A DNA stretch of 64,000 nucleotides from Gnetum montanum (GCA_015680685.1 MNCI01029550.1:187804-251803), one strand, 5' to 3'; shown: positions 1 through 11,477, counted from the stretch's first letter. Translations and numbers: made by a program. The notes: a model not told the origin generated them from the letters alone.

Positions 1-395
1 ATCCACATAAAGTAAGATAATAATGAAATATTTTTTATTATGTTTGACGTATAAGGTGGACTCAAAAATACAATTGAATATCTTTTTAGTAAATAGTCAT
101 TGATTCTATAAAACCATACCCTTGGGACTTGTTTTTATCCATATAATGCTTTATTTAACTTATGTACTTTATCTTCATTTCCTTTGATAATATATCCTTC
201 ATGTTGGTAGACATATATCTATTTATTGATGTTGCTATTCACTTGAGTTCACATCCTTTTAAAGAAGTTTAAAATCATGATGGAAAAGTATGGAAAGAAT
301 GAGTTTATAGTTTCAAATCGTGATATTGGTGCAAATATCTCCTCACAATCTATATGTTTCTTTTGTCTAAATCCTCTAGTCATAACTCTTTCTTA
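1..395 (-). pseudogene. Copia reverse transcriptase, N-terminal half
   Basis: Read on the minus strand from about 395, the sequence gives VMTRGFRQKK then DCEEIFAPISRFETI, which is the Copia RT opening (consensus KARLVAKGFTQ...DYDETFAPV). Further on it gives IYVYQHEGYIIKGNEDK and KLNKALYG-KQVPRVW, the Copia YGLKQAPRAW block. The first 24 bases of the window read IIILLYVD, so the YVDD catalytic motif is split by the window edge. A one-base frame change separates the last two blocks and there are internal stops. Family assignment is firm; the gene is inactive. Confidence 0.88.
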
Positions 396-958
396 GTATT
401 TGATAATTTCTTATTTTTCATTGAATTTAATTTTTTATAGATACTTGCAATTTATGACATTATTTCCTTTGGGTTTGCACACTAACTTCCATGTGTTATT
501 CTTGATAGTGTATTTATATTCTTCATCCATGGAGGTGTTATTTTTGATAATGAATTTCTATTCTTCATCCATGGATTTCTTCTATTCTTTGTTCTTCAAG
601 GCTTCTTTTATATTTGATGGTTTTTTTACTGATTGTTGAGTAGGTGATATTGTTTATGGAATTTGATCTTGTTGTCCTTCTTTCAAATTTTGTGTCTATC
701 ATTTGATCATGAGGATGGTATCCTTTGATCCCAAGAATTTATTTTTGTTTGAGGTTGGATCTTCTTTTTATCTTATAAGAAGTTTGAAGTTCCAAAATTT
801 TCTTCTAGAAAAATAATATCTCTTAAAAAGTACCATTTTCATGCAATAGGATCATAAGAATTATATCCACTAGTCAGAATTATATCCAAGAAAAATACAT
901 TCTTTTCCTATTGCATGTATTTTTCATCTTTCTCAGAAATTGTATTTGATGTTTTGAT
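396..958. other. Copia-1 integrase-RT linker, no recognisable domain
   Basis: By position this is the poorly conserved stretch between Copia integrase and RT. I could not recognise protein similarity on the minus strand. A 79-codon plus-strand frame at 400-639 is T-rich and hydrophobic with no family resemblance, and I regard it as chance. Confidence 0.5.
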
Positions 959-1190
959 TTAACAATGACATCCAAATTTTTTCATGTGAGAAATGTTGGG
1001 AAGTTTATTATGAAATATTTCATATGGAGGTTTTTCATTATTGGTTCTACTGATCATCCTATTTGTGATATAGGTTTTCATAGTTAGTGCCATGATCAAA
1101 TAGTCATTTGTGAGTTTAGCATGTTTAAGAAGACATCTCATCATGTCTTGTAGCATTTTATTTTTTCTCTTAGTAATGTCATTTAATTGT
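959..1190 (-). pseudogene. Copia integrase, C-terminal part of the core
   Basis: The 65-codon frame 1156-959 reads MLQDMMRCLLKHAKL, then ITNRMISRTNNEKPPYEIFH and NISHMKKFGCHC. This matches the end of Copia integrase (consensus MLKDM.RCML...NR.PSRSL...TPYELW...PN..HLRVFGC). Just upstream (to about 1190) another frame adds LNDITKRKNK, equivalent to the PQQNGVAERKNR block that follows the catalytic glutamate. The residues expected at the catalytic Glu are not preserved. Confidence 0.82.
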
Positions 1191-1373
1191 GGATTTTATT
1201 AACATATGATTTGATAAAATATGCATTCTTTAATGCAAAAATTATTGAATTTCTTGTTAATAAAGTCTCATCCTTTATTTTTTTAGATTCTTTAATGGTG
1301 ATATTTTTTTCATGAGCATGAGGAATTCTTTAAACTTGTTAAATGTTTCATGTTTATAGTTTAGATTATAGGT

Positions 1374-1622
1374 TCACGTGAATATGAAATAGTCATCTAT
1401 CATCACAAAGCAATAACTTACTTCTCTAATGAATGTAATTAGCATGCAACATACAAGGTTCTTATGAATTACATGGAATGTTTTCTTGAATCTTTGCATC
1501 AAATTGATATGAGATGAATTTCTTTGCTTACATTGGATGCAAACTTTATATTTGTCTTTTGGTATGTTTATAATTTTCATGCTAATGGATTTGTTCATTT
1601 TTTCCATTATTTCTATCTTCAA
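1374..1622 (-). pseudogene. Copia GAG-pre-integrase end and integrase start
   Basis: An 82-codon frame. The first half has CIQCKQRNSSHI, the Copia zinc-finger end (C..C..GK..R..F). It is followed by HKNLVCCML, a decayed HTDLCGPM, and by YCFVMIDDYF, the integrase core start around the first catalytic Asp (consensus YFVTFIDDYSR). It lies between the protease part (1788-2147) and the later integrase part (959-1190). Between 1190 and 1374 the frame is lost but FKEFLMLMKK, a trace of the core, can still be read. Confidence 0.78.
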
Positions 1623-1787
1623 ATAGGATATGATCCAAATCTTTTATGTTAAACTTTTATCTCTTCATCTTGAAACTGATGGTCTTGGCTCTTTGTGGCT
1701 TTTTTGGTGCTAGTGGCATTACTGCTTTATTGAGAAGACTTTATTTTATCAATGGTTTTCATGTTATTTTGCTGAGTTTTTGTTATA

Positions 1788-2147
1788 TCAATGGGATTTT
1801 CTTATGTCAAATTTATCACAGTTCACACAATATATTCTATTGCTAAGTGTCCTTAATTTGTAGACCTCTTCTTCATTGGATTTTATTATGATGCATGGTT
1901 TAGTTTTGAAGATGAATTTGATGTCTTTATTTGACATTTTTCCTATTGAAAGTAATGAGATAGAAAATTGTGAAACATAGTATACTTTAGATATGGCCAA
2001 TACTTTATTGTTGGTGAGTTTAACACTGCGATCTCCTATACCTTCTATGTTAATAAATTTATCATCACCAATATTATGTGGTATGTAGTTTAGAAGATAT
2101 TCTTTATAGGGAGGCATAAATTAGAGCACCCACTATCAATAATCCAA
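1788..2147 (-). pseudogene. Copia protease active site and GAG-pre-integrase region
   Basis: At 2147-2124 the minus strand reads HHTWIIDSGCSN, the Copia aspartic protease active site (DSG preserved). One base later the frame shifts and continues as a 109-codon open stretch from 2117: MPPYKEYLLNY, then IEGIGDRSVKLTNN, then KVYYVSQFSISLLSIGKM. These match the Copia blocks ...HM...F, ..G.G.V.L, NVLYVP.L..NLLSVGKL. The frameshift and following stops make it non-functional. Confidence 0.85.
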
Positions 2148-2412
2148 GTATGATGATTAATTATATTAATAACATTTAGATTAGAATGGTTATCTTAACT
2201 AGGTTTTCCTTGAGCATTGTTTCTTTCCTTTTTACTTATCCATTTTTCTTTCTTCATCTGTTATTGTTGGTAGATTGCAGACCTCTTCTTTTTTAAAGAA
2301 TCTTATAAGTGTAACCTTTTTTCTTGAAAAATATACATTTATGAATTGATAAGTTTATCTGATTATAACTACATCTTCTTCTTTCTTATTAAGTGTACTT
2401 CATCTTTTCTTA

Positions 2413-2432
2413 TGTCTAACTTTAATACCAAT
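2413..2432 (-). other. Copia-1 primer-binding site (tRNA-iMet type)
   Basis: The minus strand reads TTGGTATTAAAGTTAG, close to TGGTATCAGAGC..., the complement of the initiator tRNA-Met 3' end used by most plant Copia elements. It sits directly before the putative LTR edge at 2433 and upstream of the protease, which is the right order. Confidence 0.55.
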
Positions 2433-3000
2433 TGAAGAACTAATTAAGATGAAATATTATGAGAAAGAGGATTAAAATTTGGTGTTGGTAACAAAAAATA
2501 TTGGAATTTAAGCAACCATGACTTGACTAAAATTTATGACTTGTAATACCATAAGTTGTGGTATTATACCATAATTTGTGGTGATGCTGTGAACAAAGAA
2601 AAATAGTTTTTGAGGATTTGTTGAGTCAACCATGAGTTATAGTGGTAGATTATAAGTACACCATGAGTCATGATGAATTTTCCTTATCCTAAATGGTGTA
2701 CCACAATGCAACCATGAGATGTAGTTATAATTTTAATTTAATCATGAGTCATGGTTAATACCATGAGATTACCACAAGTTGTGGTGAACTTGTGGTACTA
2801 AACCATGAGTGAATCATAGGTCATGGTATATGAGAAATCTAGAAACTAGAATAGCAAAACTAGATCACAATTTTTGGTAAAAGACCAAGAGTGAACCATG
2901 AGCTATCGTATGAAGAAACTTAATATCTGAGATGCCACAAGTTGTGGTGATCTCGTGGCATGAAAACGTGCAATACCATGAGTTGTGGTGAAACTATTCT
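2433..3000 (-). repeat. Putative Copia-1 5' LTR part with many short palindromes
   Basis: The segment starts with TG at 2433 next to the PBS, as an LTR end should. Its far end was not found. From about 2516 to 2995 it holds a dozen or more copies of a 13-15 bp motif in two forms, CCATGAGTCATGG and CCACAAGTTGTGG. Each form is a perfect inverted repeat of 6-bp arms around a central G. Clear examples are at 2661-2673, 2743-2754, 2772-2784 and near 2935-2950. Assignment as LTR is an inference. Confidence 0.4.
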
Positions 3001-3860
3001 TCTATAATAAATTGAGTTTTAAAATTGAAAATCAACTTACTTGGTATCCTTGGATACACCTCAAGATATTCTTTATATTGGAATATTAATAGTTGCAATA
3101 CATTATTTTAGATAGCTATAGATTGAGAAGATTTGAGAAAAATCTTTTAACCTTTGTTACAAACCTTGAATCAACATAAAGAAGATGATGAAGAATAATT
3201 GACTTGATTAGATGGAGATCTAGATCAATTTACTATGGTTCTTGATGAGGATGGAATTGAATAGGATAAGAGACAAACTAGATACAAGAAATTAGAGCTT
3301 AGAAAGTTGAAGAACTAGTTTAAGAGAAAACATTTGCATTGATCTTTATTATTTAAAATGTCAATCATTTACATCAATCAATAAGCATAAAATTTATTGG
3401 AAAAATTAGTTTCATACTTACAATTTCTGAAAAGTCATTATACAATTATAAAACTAGCAAATAAAGAAAAAACGATAAATTAAGGCCAAAAACAAATACA
3501 TCCATCCATCAATTCATTTTAATAATATAAAATTTAGATTTTCTTATAGCTTGAAGTTACAACAATGTATAAAATTATCTTTTTATTCCATTTATATCTT
3601 ATTGAAAGAATTTGGCATAATATAATATCTCTAAAAAATTATAGGACTGTTGGTTTAACCTTGGGAATCCTAGGATATTATTAGTTCAAAAGAATAATTA
3701 TTCAAAGGAAGATGGTCCAACAAGGTTAGAGAAATAAAAATAATAGAAATTAGGATGATCATAACAAAAATAGAGATATGAAACCAATCTATCAAAATAT
3801 GAAATGATATGAATCATTAAGTACATTATGAATCCAAATAAAATGGTTAAAATGGAACAA
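3001..3860. other. AT-rich stretch, no gene recognised
   Basis: Very AT-rich, with no open frame or recognisable domain. It may hold the far end of the Copia-1 LTR and the decayed gag of Copia-2, but no boundary could be seen. Confidence 0.5.
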
Positions 3861-4335
3861 CATTCATGGTATCTAGACTATGGTTGTTTTTGACACATAT
3901 CTAGAAATCATAACCTATTCTAAAACTTGTGTACCATTGATGCTAGTTAAGCTATGATCCCTACAAGGGTAGTTTGTAAGTATAAGGGAATAGGAGATAC
4001 TAACATAAAAATTATTGACCAATGAGTAAAAATTAAGAATGTGTGTCATACTTCAGTTTAGAAGATCATAATATTCATTGTCACTAAATTGGTAAAAGTT
4101 GATAATAAAATAATCCTTGATAAGATTAAAGTAAGAAAGTGAAATGTACACTATTTAAAAAAGGTATCAAAGAAAGTTAGTAGAGACTAAAGAAGTAAAT
4201 GGACTATTTTGGTTACATATAGTATGAGATGTTATCTATGTTGCTACATGTAGATTATAAGAGAACAAACTCTAGCATGCAACTTTGGGACATATGAATA
4301 GAACATATATGTAGAAAATCCTATGATCATCTTAT
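3861..4335 (+). pseudogene. Copia-2 protease and GAG-pre-integrase remnant
   Basis: The plus strand at 3861-3890 reads SWYLDYGC followed by HISRN, a decayed Copia protease site (consensus SWYLDSGCSRHMTG; the active-site Ser is Tyr here). At about 3970-4060 follow YKGIGDTNIKII and IKNVCHTSV, the G.G.....I.NV..V block. At about 4270-4310 HATLGHMNRTYM matches the HxRLGH GAG-pre-integrase motif. Stops separate all three. The integrase continues at 5375, on the far side of an inserted solo LTR. Confidence 0.72.
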
Positions 4336-4442
4336 GGAATGTCATAGTTAAAATTAAATTCTAAATTATTATGTAAATCATGTACCCTTGTAAAATAGAC
4401 AAGATAGAATTTTTCTCTTCAAAAAATAATTTCCACAAGATC

Positions 4443-5374
4443 TGATGAGACGCGATATCGCATGGGCCACGATATCGCGTACGCGATATTGCTGTCCGCA
4501 GCAAAATCTATAAATAAGAGGCGGCACTCCCCTCATTTGTCATCCTAGGCCTAAAGTAGGGAAACTCTGGCAGTTTGATCACTCCAGAGATAGAATATTT
4601 TCCATGTGCCCGTAGTAGGAGTCCCCAAGTGAACAAATCTTTATTCGAGCAGATTTGTACCTGAACGCAAGTTGTGTATGGCAATAAAGATGAGCTTTGT
4701 GGATAAACCTTGCAGTGCATGGAATAGGATTTATTATTTATTATTTCTTACCTATTATTTATTACCTACATTAGTGCGGCATGAGTACCACTTGATTATG
4801 AGCATTGAAGAATGTGTACGGCTAATCAAGGAATCGGCTACTCATCGCGATTAGTCTCTCTCACCCTCACCTCCTAGAATGCAGAATGAGTATGATTTGA
4901 TTACGAGCATCTACGGATGTGTACGGCTAGTCAAGGAATCAACTGCTCATTACGTTTATGCTAGTTAAGTGCCTCAGTATGACCACTTCGAGCACATGCA
5001 TTACATGTGGTGATCCCAATAACGATTAGTGTTTGGTAGCCATAGTTGCATAGTTCAGGGTGTGTACGGTAAGTGAGAATGGATGCTGATGCTAGTTAAT
5101 TTAGACTTAGGTCCTTAGTTAAAGTTAGTAAGTTCTCTCAACCCTTCACCTCATAGCATAGGAGATAAAACCATAAAAGACCATAAAAATCACATACCTT
5201 GGGCTTACTTAACCATACACCGTGACAACAACAAGTAAGTCTGGGAAGACAACGAATGATTAACCCCAAGTGTTCCACGGGGCGTTTAGGAATTTAGTCT
5301 CCAGAGTTTGACCGGATCGTGCATGCTATGCTCATTTTGTATGGTTGAGTGTAGGGGTACCTCACCACTCATCA
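4443..5374 (+). mobile_element. Solo LTR, GATATC family, TSD AGATC
   Basis: A 932-bp LTR beginning TGATGAG and ending CTCATCA, flanked on both sides by the 5-bp direct repeat AGATC (4438-4442 and 5375-5379). No internal region is present, so it is a solo LTR left by LTR-LTR recombination. It lies between the GAG-pre-integrase and integrase parts of Copia-2, so it inserted into that element. It is homologous to the LTRs at 9682, 22229, 28268, 55477 and 61698. U3 carries GCGATATCGC-type palindromes (4450-4490), followed by a TATA box CTATAAATA (4508-4516). An AATAAA lies at 4683. Confidence 0.93.
4448..4516 (+). promoter_or_regulatory. U3 palindrome array and TATA box of solo LTR
   Basis: CpG-rich palindromic boxes (CGATATCGC, CGATATCGCGTACGCGATAT) stand immediately upstream of CTATAAATAAGAGG. 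The arrangement (boxes 20-60 bp upstream of TATA) is kept in all six LTRs of this type. Promoter function is inferred from position; the TATA box itself is clear. Confidence 0.6.
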
Positions 5375-5750
5375 AGATCTAAATTGAATATTATACACTC
5401 AAATGCAAGTTCATATGAAAAAATTTTAACTCTAGGTGGAGCCAAATATTTTATCACATACAATGATTATTTTATGAAGAAATTTTGGGTTTCTATAATT
5501 AAGTCAAAGTCAAAATCATTTAGTACCTTTAAAGAATTTAAGGTATTATTTGAGTGACAAATTGGATTGCCAATTATGAAGTTACATATAGATCATGATA
5601 TAGAATGCATGAACAAATAGTTATAGGATTACCTTATGAAAGAGGGAATCATTCAACTAGAAACAACACCATATATTCTTAAGAAAAATGATGCCTAAAA
5701 TAAAGAATATAAAAATTTGTAAGTTGGTGCATTATATTGTTATCCAACCT
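5375..5750 (+). pseudogene. Copia-2 integrase core remnant
   Basis: A frame open from 5345 to 5557 gives, after the LTR junction, LNIIHSNASSYEKILTLGG, then AKYFITYNDYFMKKFWVSII, then FKEFKVLFE. This is the Copia integrase core start (consensus LE.IHSD..GP....LGG..YF.TFIDD.SR..WVY...FK.FK..VE). The catalytic DD is reduced to ND. Beyond 5560 the match fades (DHDIECMNK, then KEGIIQLETTPYI) with stops. The first codons of the open frame are LTR sequence. Confidence 0.75.
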
Positions 5751-6732
5751 AAGCTTGATAATGATTTTTGAGGTGAGGTTGTATGAATAATAGTTTACAT
5801 AATAAATCATAGTCCAACTCTCTATCTAAAATTAGAATATCCAAATAAGAAATGAAATTTGAGAAAAATAAATCTAATTTATCTATGAATATTAGGAATT
5901 AAACTCTACTATCACTTTTAAACTCAAGCTAACATAGGTAAAAAATCTAGAGAAGTATGTTTCATGAGTTATGGTATTTATACGAAATGATATTGTATAT
6001 GGAATCTTGAATAATAAAAATTAACTATATCTAGAGATATAACATTTAATCAAGAGGAACTTCTAAATGATAAAGTAGAAAATGATTTCCTTCATCATGA
6101 TATGAATGATAAATATAATGCTAGCAACAACATATTAATGTTGATTATTGATGAACAATAAAAGTATGTTTGCTAGTATCTACATTTCTGACATAAAGAT
6201 GATGTCATAGTTGCAAATGTAAAAATGACATTACAGTACAAGCTTGATAATGGTTTCTAGGGATGCGGTTATATGAATAATAGTTTACATAATAAATCAT
6301 AGTCAAAATCTCAATCTAAAATTTGAATACCCAAATAAGACATCAAATGGAACAAAACCAAATCTAATTCATTTATGAATATTTGAAAGTAAAGTCTACT
6401 ATGATATTTAAACTTAAGCTAAGAAAGATAAAAAGACTAGAAAGGGATGTTTTGTGAGTTATGATATTTATATGAATTGATATTTTATATGGAATCTTGA
6501 ATAATAGAAATTAATTGTATCTACAAATGTAACATTTAATGAGGATGAATTTTTAAATGATAAAGTGGAAGATGATTTTTCTCATCATGATATGAATGAT
6601 AAGGCTAATTCTAGCAATAATAGATTGATGTTAATTACTAATGAATAGTGAAATTATGGTTTCTAGTTGCTATGTTGTTGACATAAATATGATGTCATGT
6701 CATAGTTGTTGATGCAGATACAACATTATAAT
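5751..6732 (+). repeat. 489-bp tandem duplication of a Copia fragment
   Basis: Two head-to-tail copies, 5751-6239 and 6240-6732, each starting AAGCTTGATAATG and matching along their length with scattered substitutions. Each copy encodes a scrap of the Copia region between integrase and RT (WNLE followed by ISRDITFN in copy 1; consensus W.P...KI..SRDV.F). The duplication therefore happened within Copia-2 before or during its decay. Confidence 0.8.
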
Positions 6733-6740
6733 AAAACCCT

Positions 6741-7837
6741 TGATGTGAAGTCACATATGCAACATCTTAAACCTTAAAATGCTTATAAATAAGACACACC
6801 CACCATATTTATCACATAGTTTTGGTTACAATTTTAGCTATAGTCTTGATTTGAAAGCTCCAAGTCATGGATTCAATTTTGGTAGATAGTGATGAGCTAT
6901 AAATTTCTAATTAGAATACATGTCTTGCGATGTACCTATATTACAATTATTTTTGGATTCCAAAACTTTAACATAGTTATAGCTAGACTCTTGTAATTCA
7001 TTTTCACATCCTAGAGAATAATCCATAAGTGCCCATAGCATGAAATCAAGTCTATAATTTGAAAGCTTATTTAAGTGGTTTGTACCTAAATATAGTTCAT
7101 GAATGATAATAAGATCAAGATGGATTTTCTTCCATTATAACATTATGACTTAATTTAAATTCATTTTCATTTGATATTTATTTTAATTTAATTTAGTATA
7201 ATATTTACATTTTCATAGCATATTAACTCATTGGAGAAATAAGTATGAACTAACTGGTAATCCTACTAGTGATAGCACTTGGTTTTTCTAGTAGAAATAT
7301 TTCTTAATAGTCCCAATGGTTAATGTGCATATTTGGGATGTGTCAACAAGTTAGAGATAATCATTCATTATCATAGGATCATCTATAATTTATTTTCTTA
7401 TTTAATAATGAGTTAATTAATAAATTTTTAGGAGGTATGTTGGAACCCCAAAATAATTGTAATGTAAATACACCTCAAGATAGAAAGTTCAATTAGAACT
7501 TTATAACTTAGCATTGCCTACTAGAATTGAATTCATAACTTGGAGCTTTGAAATCAATAATCTGACTACTAAGTTAAAATCTCATTATTTATTTATTTAT
7601 TAATTTTTATATTTTTCACTTGACTTAATAATTGACCACACAACATCAAAGATAATGTACCTCACCTAGAGTAAACCATATGAAATACAAGAATTACTAC
7701 TAGTCTAGGTGGGAAAACAATAACTTGTGATCACCTAAATTGAGCTATACATTATTACTAGTTCATCTACAAATTATAACATGCTATAATGCTTATAGAT
7801 CATATGATTGGACATTGAACATACTTACTACTCGTCA
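6741..7837 (+). repeat. 5' LTR of element E
   Basis: Begins TGATGTG and ends CTCGTCA, a decayed form of the family ends TGATGAG/CTCATCA. A TATA box (TTATAAATA, 6783-6791) lies about 45 bp from the start. The PBS follows directly. The body aligns loosely with the LTRs at 42223 and 62947 (for example TCTAGTAGAAATATT and the closing GGTACC region). The start is less certain than the end because the Copia-2 duplication reaches to about 6732. Confidence 0.65.
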
Positions 7838-7857
7838 TTTGGTACCATTGTTAGGAA
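7838..7857 (+). other. Element E primer-binding site (tRNA-Asp type, decayed)
   Basis: TTTGGTACCATTGTTAGGAA directly after the LTR. Compared with the tRNA-Asp complement TGGCGCCGTTGCCGGGGA it matches at about 11 of 18 positions, and all seven differences are transitions. Confidence 0.6.
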
Positions 7858-8109
7858 TGATACTAATGATTTATATTAGTTTAGCTTTTATCATATATTA
7901 TTAATGTTAAATATTTTAATGATCAATGCTTTAGATAAATATATTAATTAAGAGATACATGATAATAAAATCATGATTGCTTTTCACAAATCTAACAACT
8001 TGGTACCAAGAGAAAACTAAGAAGAAAATTGTGTAAGGAGAATTGATAGAAGTACTGTTCATGATGATTGAAGTCTGTCGACACAAGTGAGGATTTATTA
8101 TATGCATCA

Positions 8110-9681
8110 AGATCCTTACTATTCTAACTTCACTTTTATGTTCCACTAGGATGAGAAAAAGAAGTCTTGGGATTTACAACCACCTAATAGAGCAGCTCCA
8201 TTCATGATTCAAGTAGTGCTTTGAAGGTATGGGATTGATCATCTTATTAAATTATATTATCTTGACAAGAACCTATGTAGGCATTAGAAATTGATAGAGG
8301 CCAAAATAAGGATAGATCATTAGATGGATATGAGATATTATTTTATAATGATAAGAATGTGATGCTTCTAACTTCCTATCAAAAAGAAAGAACATATATC
8401 ATTGGTTTAAGAGGCTCCACTATCACCAATTCATCTCTCATTCTTTCATCTTCAACATTGAAGACCTAGAAAATCAATGACCACACTTAATATTAATTAA
8501 AAATTCTAGAGGAGATGAATAAATTCCTATAATAAGGAGGGCCTTAAGATCTAGGAACTCTAGTAGAACCAAAAGAGAAGCATAGGAGGATCAAAGGAGT
8601 GAAAGTCATCATGATGATTTTCCTAGCTCATCATCTTCCTTCTCTTTCTCTTCCTCATTCAATCCTAATGATAATGAACATATATAAGGAGAAATATCTA
8701 TAATAATATGTCAAAATAGACATGCTAATGATTACTATTGTAGAAATCTAGATGACCATCACAAAAGAGATCTTGATGGAAATAGATATTAGGAACATAA
8801 TAGAAGATAGAAGAGAAGGCATCATAGAGAAATACAAAGGAACCACCATGATATAACAAGAAAGGACTACAACCACAATAATGATGATTATGATGTGCTT
8901 GAAGATGATGATGAACTATTTTAAGCTACAAGAAGTATGATCCAAATTCATGGGGTTATGAGAATTTCTATTAGCCATGAATAACATTATAAAATTTAAG
9001 AGAGCATACAACTAATATATATAATAATATTTATAGGCCTTTCATGATTATTTTTCCTTATAAAACATCAAGAGAAAATGATAAAAGAAATTTCCTAAAA
9101 TACTCATTAAAGAAGATGAAAGCTAGTACTAATCATTGAAGCATGGTTTAATCCATTGGTGGGTAATGATACTTGAGCTATTCAATGAGAAGTGCCAAAT
9201 CTATTTAAGAGTATTTGATTTGAGAAACAAAATTCAAGAATTAAAATAATGGAATTATGAATCTCTTGATGTAGTAGTAGGTAAGTACTACTCTTTATTG
9301 CATTAATTACTAAAACATAAAATTTTTTCAAAAGAATAAAATTCATCATATTATAAATAGATTCAAAAAATAGAACTAGAGAGACCCATTAGATTGTTCG
9401 AGCTAAGAACACATTAGATTAAAAGGCTTATTAATTAGGTGACTCATGAAGAAGAAAAATTTAGAAAAATAGAAAGTACAAAAAAGTATAATAAGAACCC
9501 ATTTCCTTATAAGAAGAATGTTCATGACTATGAATTATGAAAAGAATAGGCTTCTCTAAATGTTGTTATTCTGAAAAAGATCTTCCCCATATAGAAATCC
9601 ATATTGTGAAAAAGATTGATAAAATGAAAAACACAATGATGAAAAATTTACATCCATGTTAAAAATTATGAAGAAAGAAAC
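8110..9681 (+). pseudogene. Element E gag remnant (N-terminal and core)
   Basis: Near 8110-8170 the sequence gives SNFTFMFH-DEKKKSWDL, which aligns with FTFVFHQDEQLQWRDL of element B gag. At 8500-8680 a serine-rich linker (SSSSSFSFSSSFN) matches element C. At 9180-9310 LFNEKCQIYLRVFDLR and YESLDVVVGKYYSLLH match the Retrotrans_gag core of C (LFNEKHQTYARVSNLR, HRYYSLLH). The frame is broken many times. It is interrupted at 9682 by a solo LTR, after which gag resumes at 10509. Confidence 0.68.
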
Positions 9682-10508
9682 TAATTGGACGAGATATTGC
9701 ATGGGCCGCAATATCGCGTACGCGGTATTGCATCCACCGTGATATCGCGTACACGATATCGTAGTGCATCGTCAAATCTATAAATAAGAGGCGGCTCTCC
9801 CTTGTTTCTCAATCTAGTCCTAGACCGTAGCAAAACTCTAGCAATTTTTCCTCTCCAGAGATAGAATAATTTCCATGTGTCCGCAGTAGGAGCTCCAAAG
9901 TGAACGGATCTTTATTCGAGCAAATATTGTACCTAAACACAAGTTTGTGTACGGAAATAAAGATGAACTTCTTGGATAAACCTTGCAATGCATGGACTAA
10001 GCTAGATAGGAATTTACTTATTATTATTTATTTTTTATCATTTAAATGTTTTATTACTTAATTAAATCTCTCTCAACCCTTCTCCCATAGTTAAGTGCAT
10101 TCAGTATGACCACTTCGAGCACGTGCGCTACGCTTGGTGATCCCAGTAACGAATAGCATTTGGTAACCAATGTTGCATTGGTTCAGGGTGTGAACAGTAA
10201 GTGGGAATAGATGCTGATGCTAGGTTAATTAAGGCTTAGTTAGTTAGTTAGAGTTATTTAATTAGTATCTTCACCCTTCACCTCATTAGCATAGGAGATA
10301 AAAACAGAAAAGATATAAAAATCACATACCTCAAACTTACTTAACCATACAACTGTGACAAATACAAGTAAGTCTGGGAAGACAACGAACGATTAACCTT
10401 AAGTGTTCCATCAGGCGTGTAGGCACTTAGTCTACGGAGTTTGACCAGATCATGCGTGTAATGCTGGTATTCGTATGCTTGAGTGTAGGGGTACCTCGCC
10501 ACTCATCA
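9682..10508 (+). mobile_element. Solo LTR, GATATC family, inside element E
   Basis: An 827-bp LTR starting with a decayed TAATTGG and ending ACTCATCA, flanked by GAAAC (9677-9681) and AAAAC (10509-10513), a 4-of-5 match for a target-site duplication. Gag of element E continues on both sides, which supports a simple insertion and a solo LTR. U3 has GCAATATCGC/GTGATATCGC palindromes and a TATA box CTATAAATA at 9778-9786. Confidence 0.85.
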
Positions 10509-10730
10509 AAAACTGAGCAAAAAAGAGAAAGTAAGCAAGATAGAAGAAAGAAGAAGGAGAAAGAAGTAGGGAAGAATGCATACCAATAGAAGGAAAAAGT
10601 TATAACAGTAAAAGTTTTAGATTCCAATTCAAAAGATGATTATGGATGTGATATCTATCAATATGAATATTTAAAGGGTCATTTTCCTATTATGCCATAT
10701 CTACGAGAATTTGGAGAATATGACTTAAGC
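10509..10730 (+). pseudogene. Element E gag C-terminal part with zinc-knuckle relic
   Basis: A lysine/glutamate-rich stretch (KKKEKEVGKN) is followed at 10644-10690 by GCDIYQYEYLKGHFPIM. This aligns with the CDICIYDHLKGHCPVM knuckle of element C, but the second Cys, the His and the last Cys have become Tyr, Tyr and Phe. It continues the gag interrupted at 9682. Confidence 0.68.
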
Positions 10731-11477
10731 CTAAAGTTTGTGAAGTAGCAGATGCCAAGGAGATTGCATTACATATAAGGTAATTAGAGGTAGTCCTACT
10801 AATACTAGTACTATCCATGTAGGGCTCCTTCTCAACCTCAAGGGTACTATCAACAATGATGGAAAAATCCATAGTCATGGGGAATACCACTACTAAGGCT
10901 CTAATATCCATATCATTAACTAGATGCATATGGTTACCATGTTCAAAAATCTATTTCTTCTAATGATCTAGCCATCCATGATCTTGCTTACTACTTTTAT
11001 CCTACTAAGTATCATAAATCCATAACATCATATGTTGAATCCTCTTGATATGCCTCTCATCATTTTACCCACTCTTCATAACATTTACACACTCCTCTTC
11101 CACTATGCCACTAATAATAATTCAAGATGAATTACCATCATAATTGTAATAGAATAATGCTACTCGTGTTGTTCATACTTAGGTGGATGATAGTACTAGT
11201 ATCTTGGAATATAAGCCTAGGAAGAATTCCTTTTTCAGGGCATTTCCAGTCCTACTATTGAAGCTAGTAGACTTACCATCCCACCTAAACTAGAGTGGGA
11301 CCTATAGGATGCAACTCCATTTATCATACCAATGCCTTCTAATGCCACGATAGGACCAATAGTGATTTCTAACCAAGAGTCAAATGTTAGAATTTTCATG
11401 ATCACTCATTCCTTAAGAAACTAGATCAAATTACATGTTTTTTTAAAGAAGAGAATGGACTCAAAAAAATCCCTTAA
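10731..11477 (+). other. Element E gag-protease spacer, little recognised
   Basis: Corresponds by position to the Pro/Gln-rich gag tail of elements A and B. It retains one CATGGGG motif at 10875-10883 (ATAGTCATGGGGAA), equivalent to the first of four such motifs in A, B and C. No other domain is legible. Confidence 0.5.

Larger units (their letters stand above)
1..2432 (-). mobile_element. Copia-1: decayed Ty1/copia internal region, cut by window edge
   Basis: A minus-strand Ty1/copia polyprotein region in the expected order going down in coordinate: primer-binding site (2413-2432), protease DSG motif, GAG-pre-integrase, integrase, then reverse transcriptase. The window starts inside the RT catalytic motif, so the rest of RT, RNase H and the 3' LTR lie outside. 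Frames change repeatedly and stops are common, so it is dead. The PR-IN-RT order is the Copia order (gypsy has RT before IN). Confidence 0.88.

Noticed and set aside
400-639. 79-codon open frame on the plus strand
   Set aside because: T-rich, hydrophobic by composition, with an internal repeat of SSSM(E/D). It lies antisense to a Copia element and has no family resemblance.
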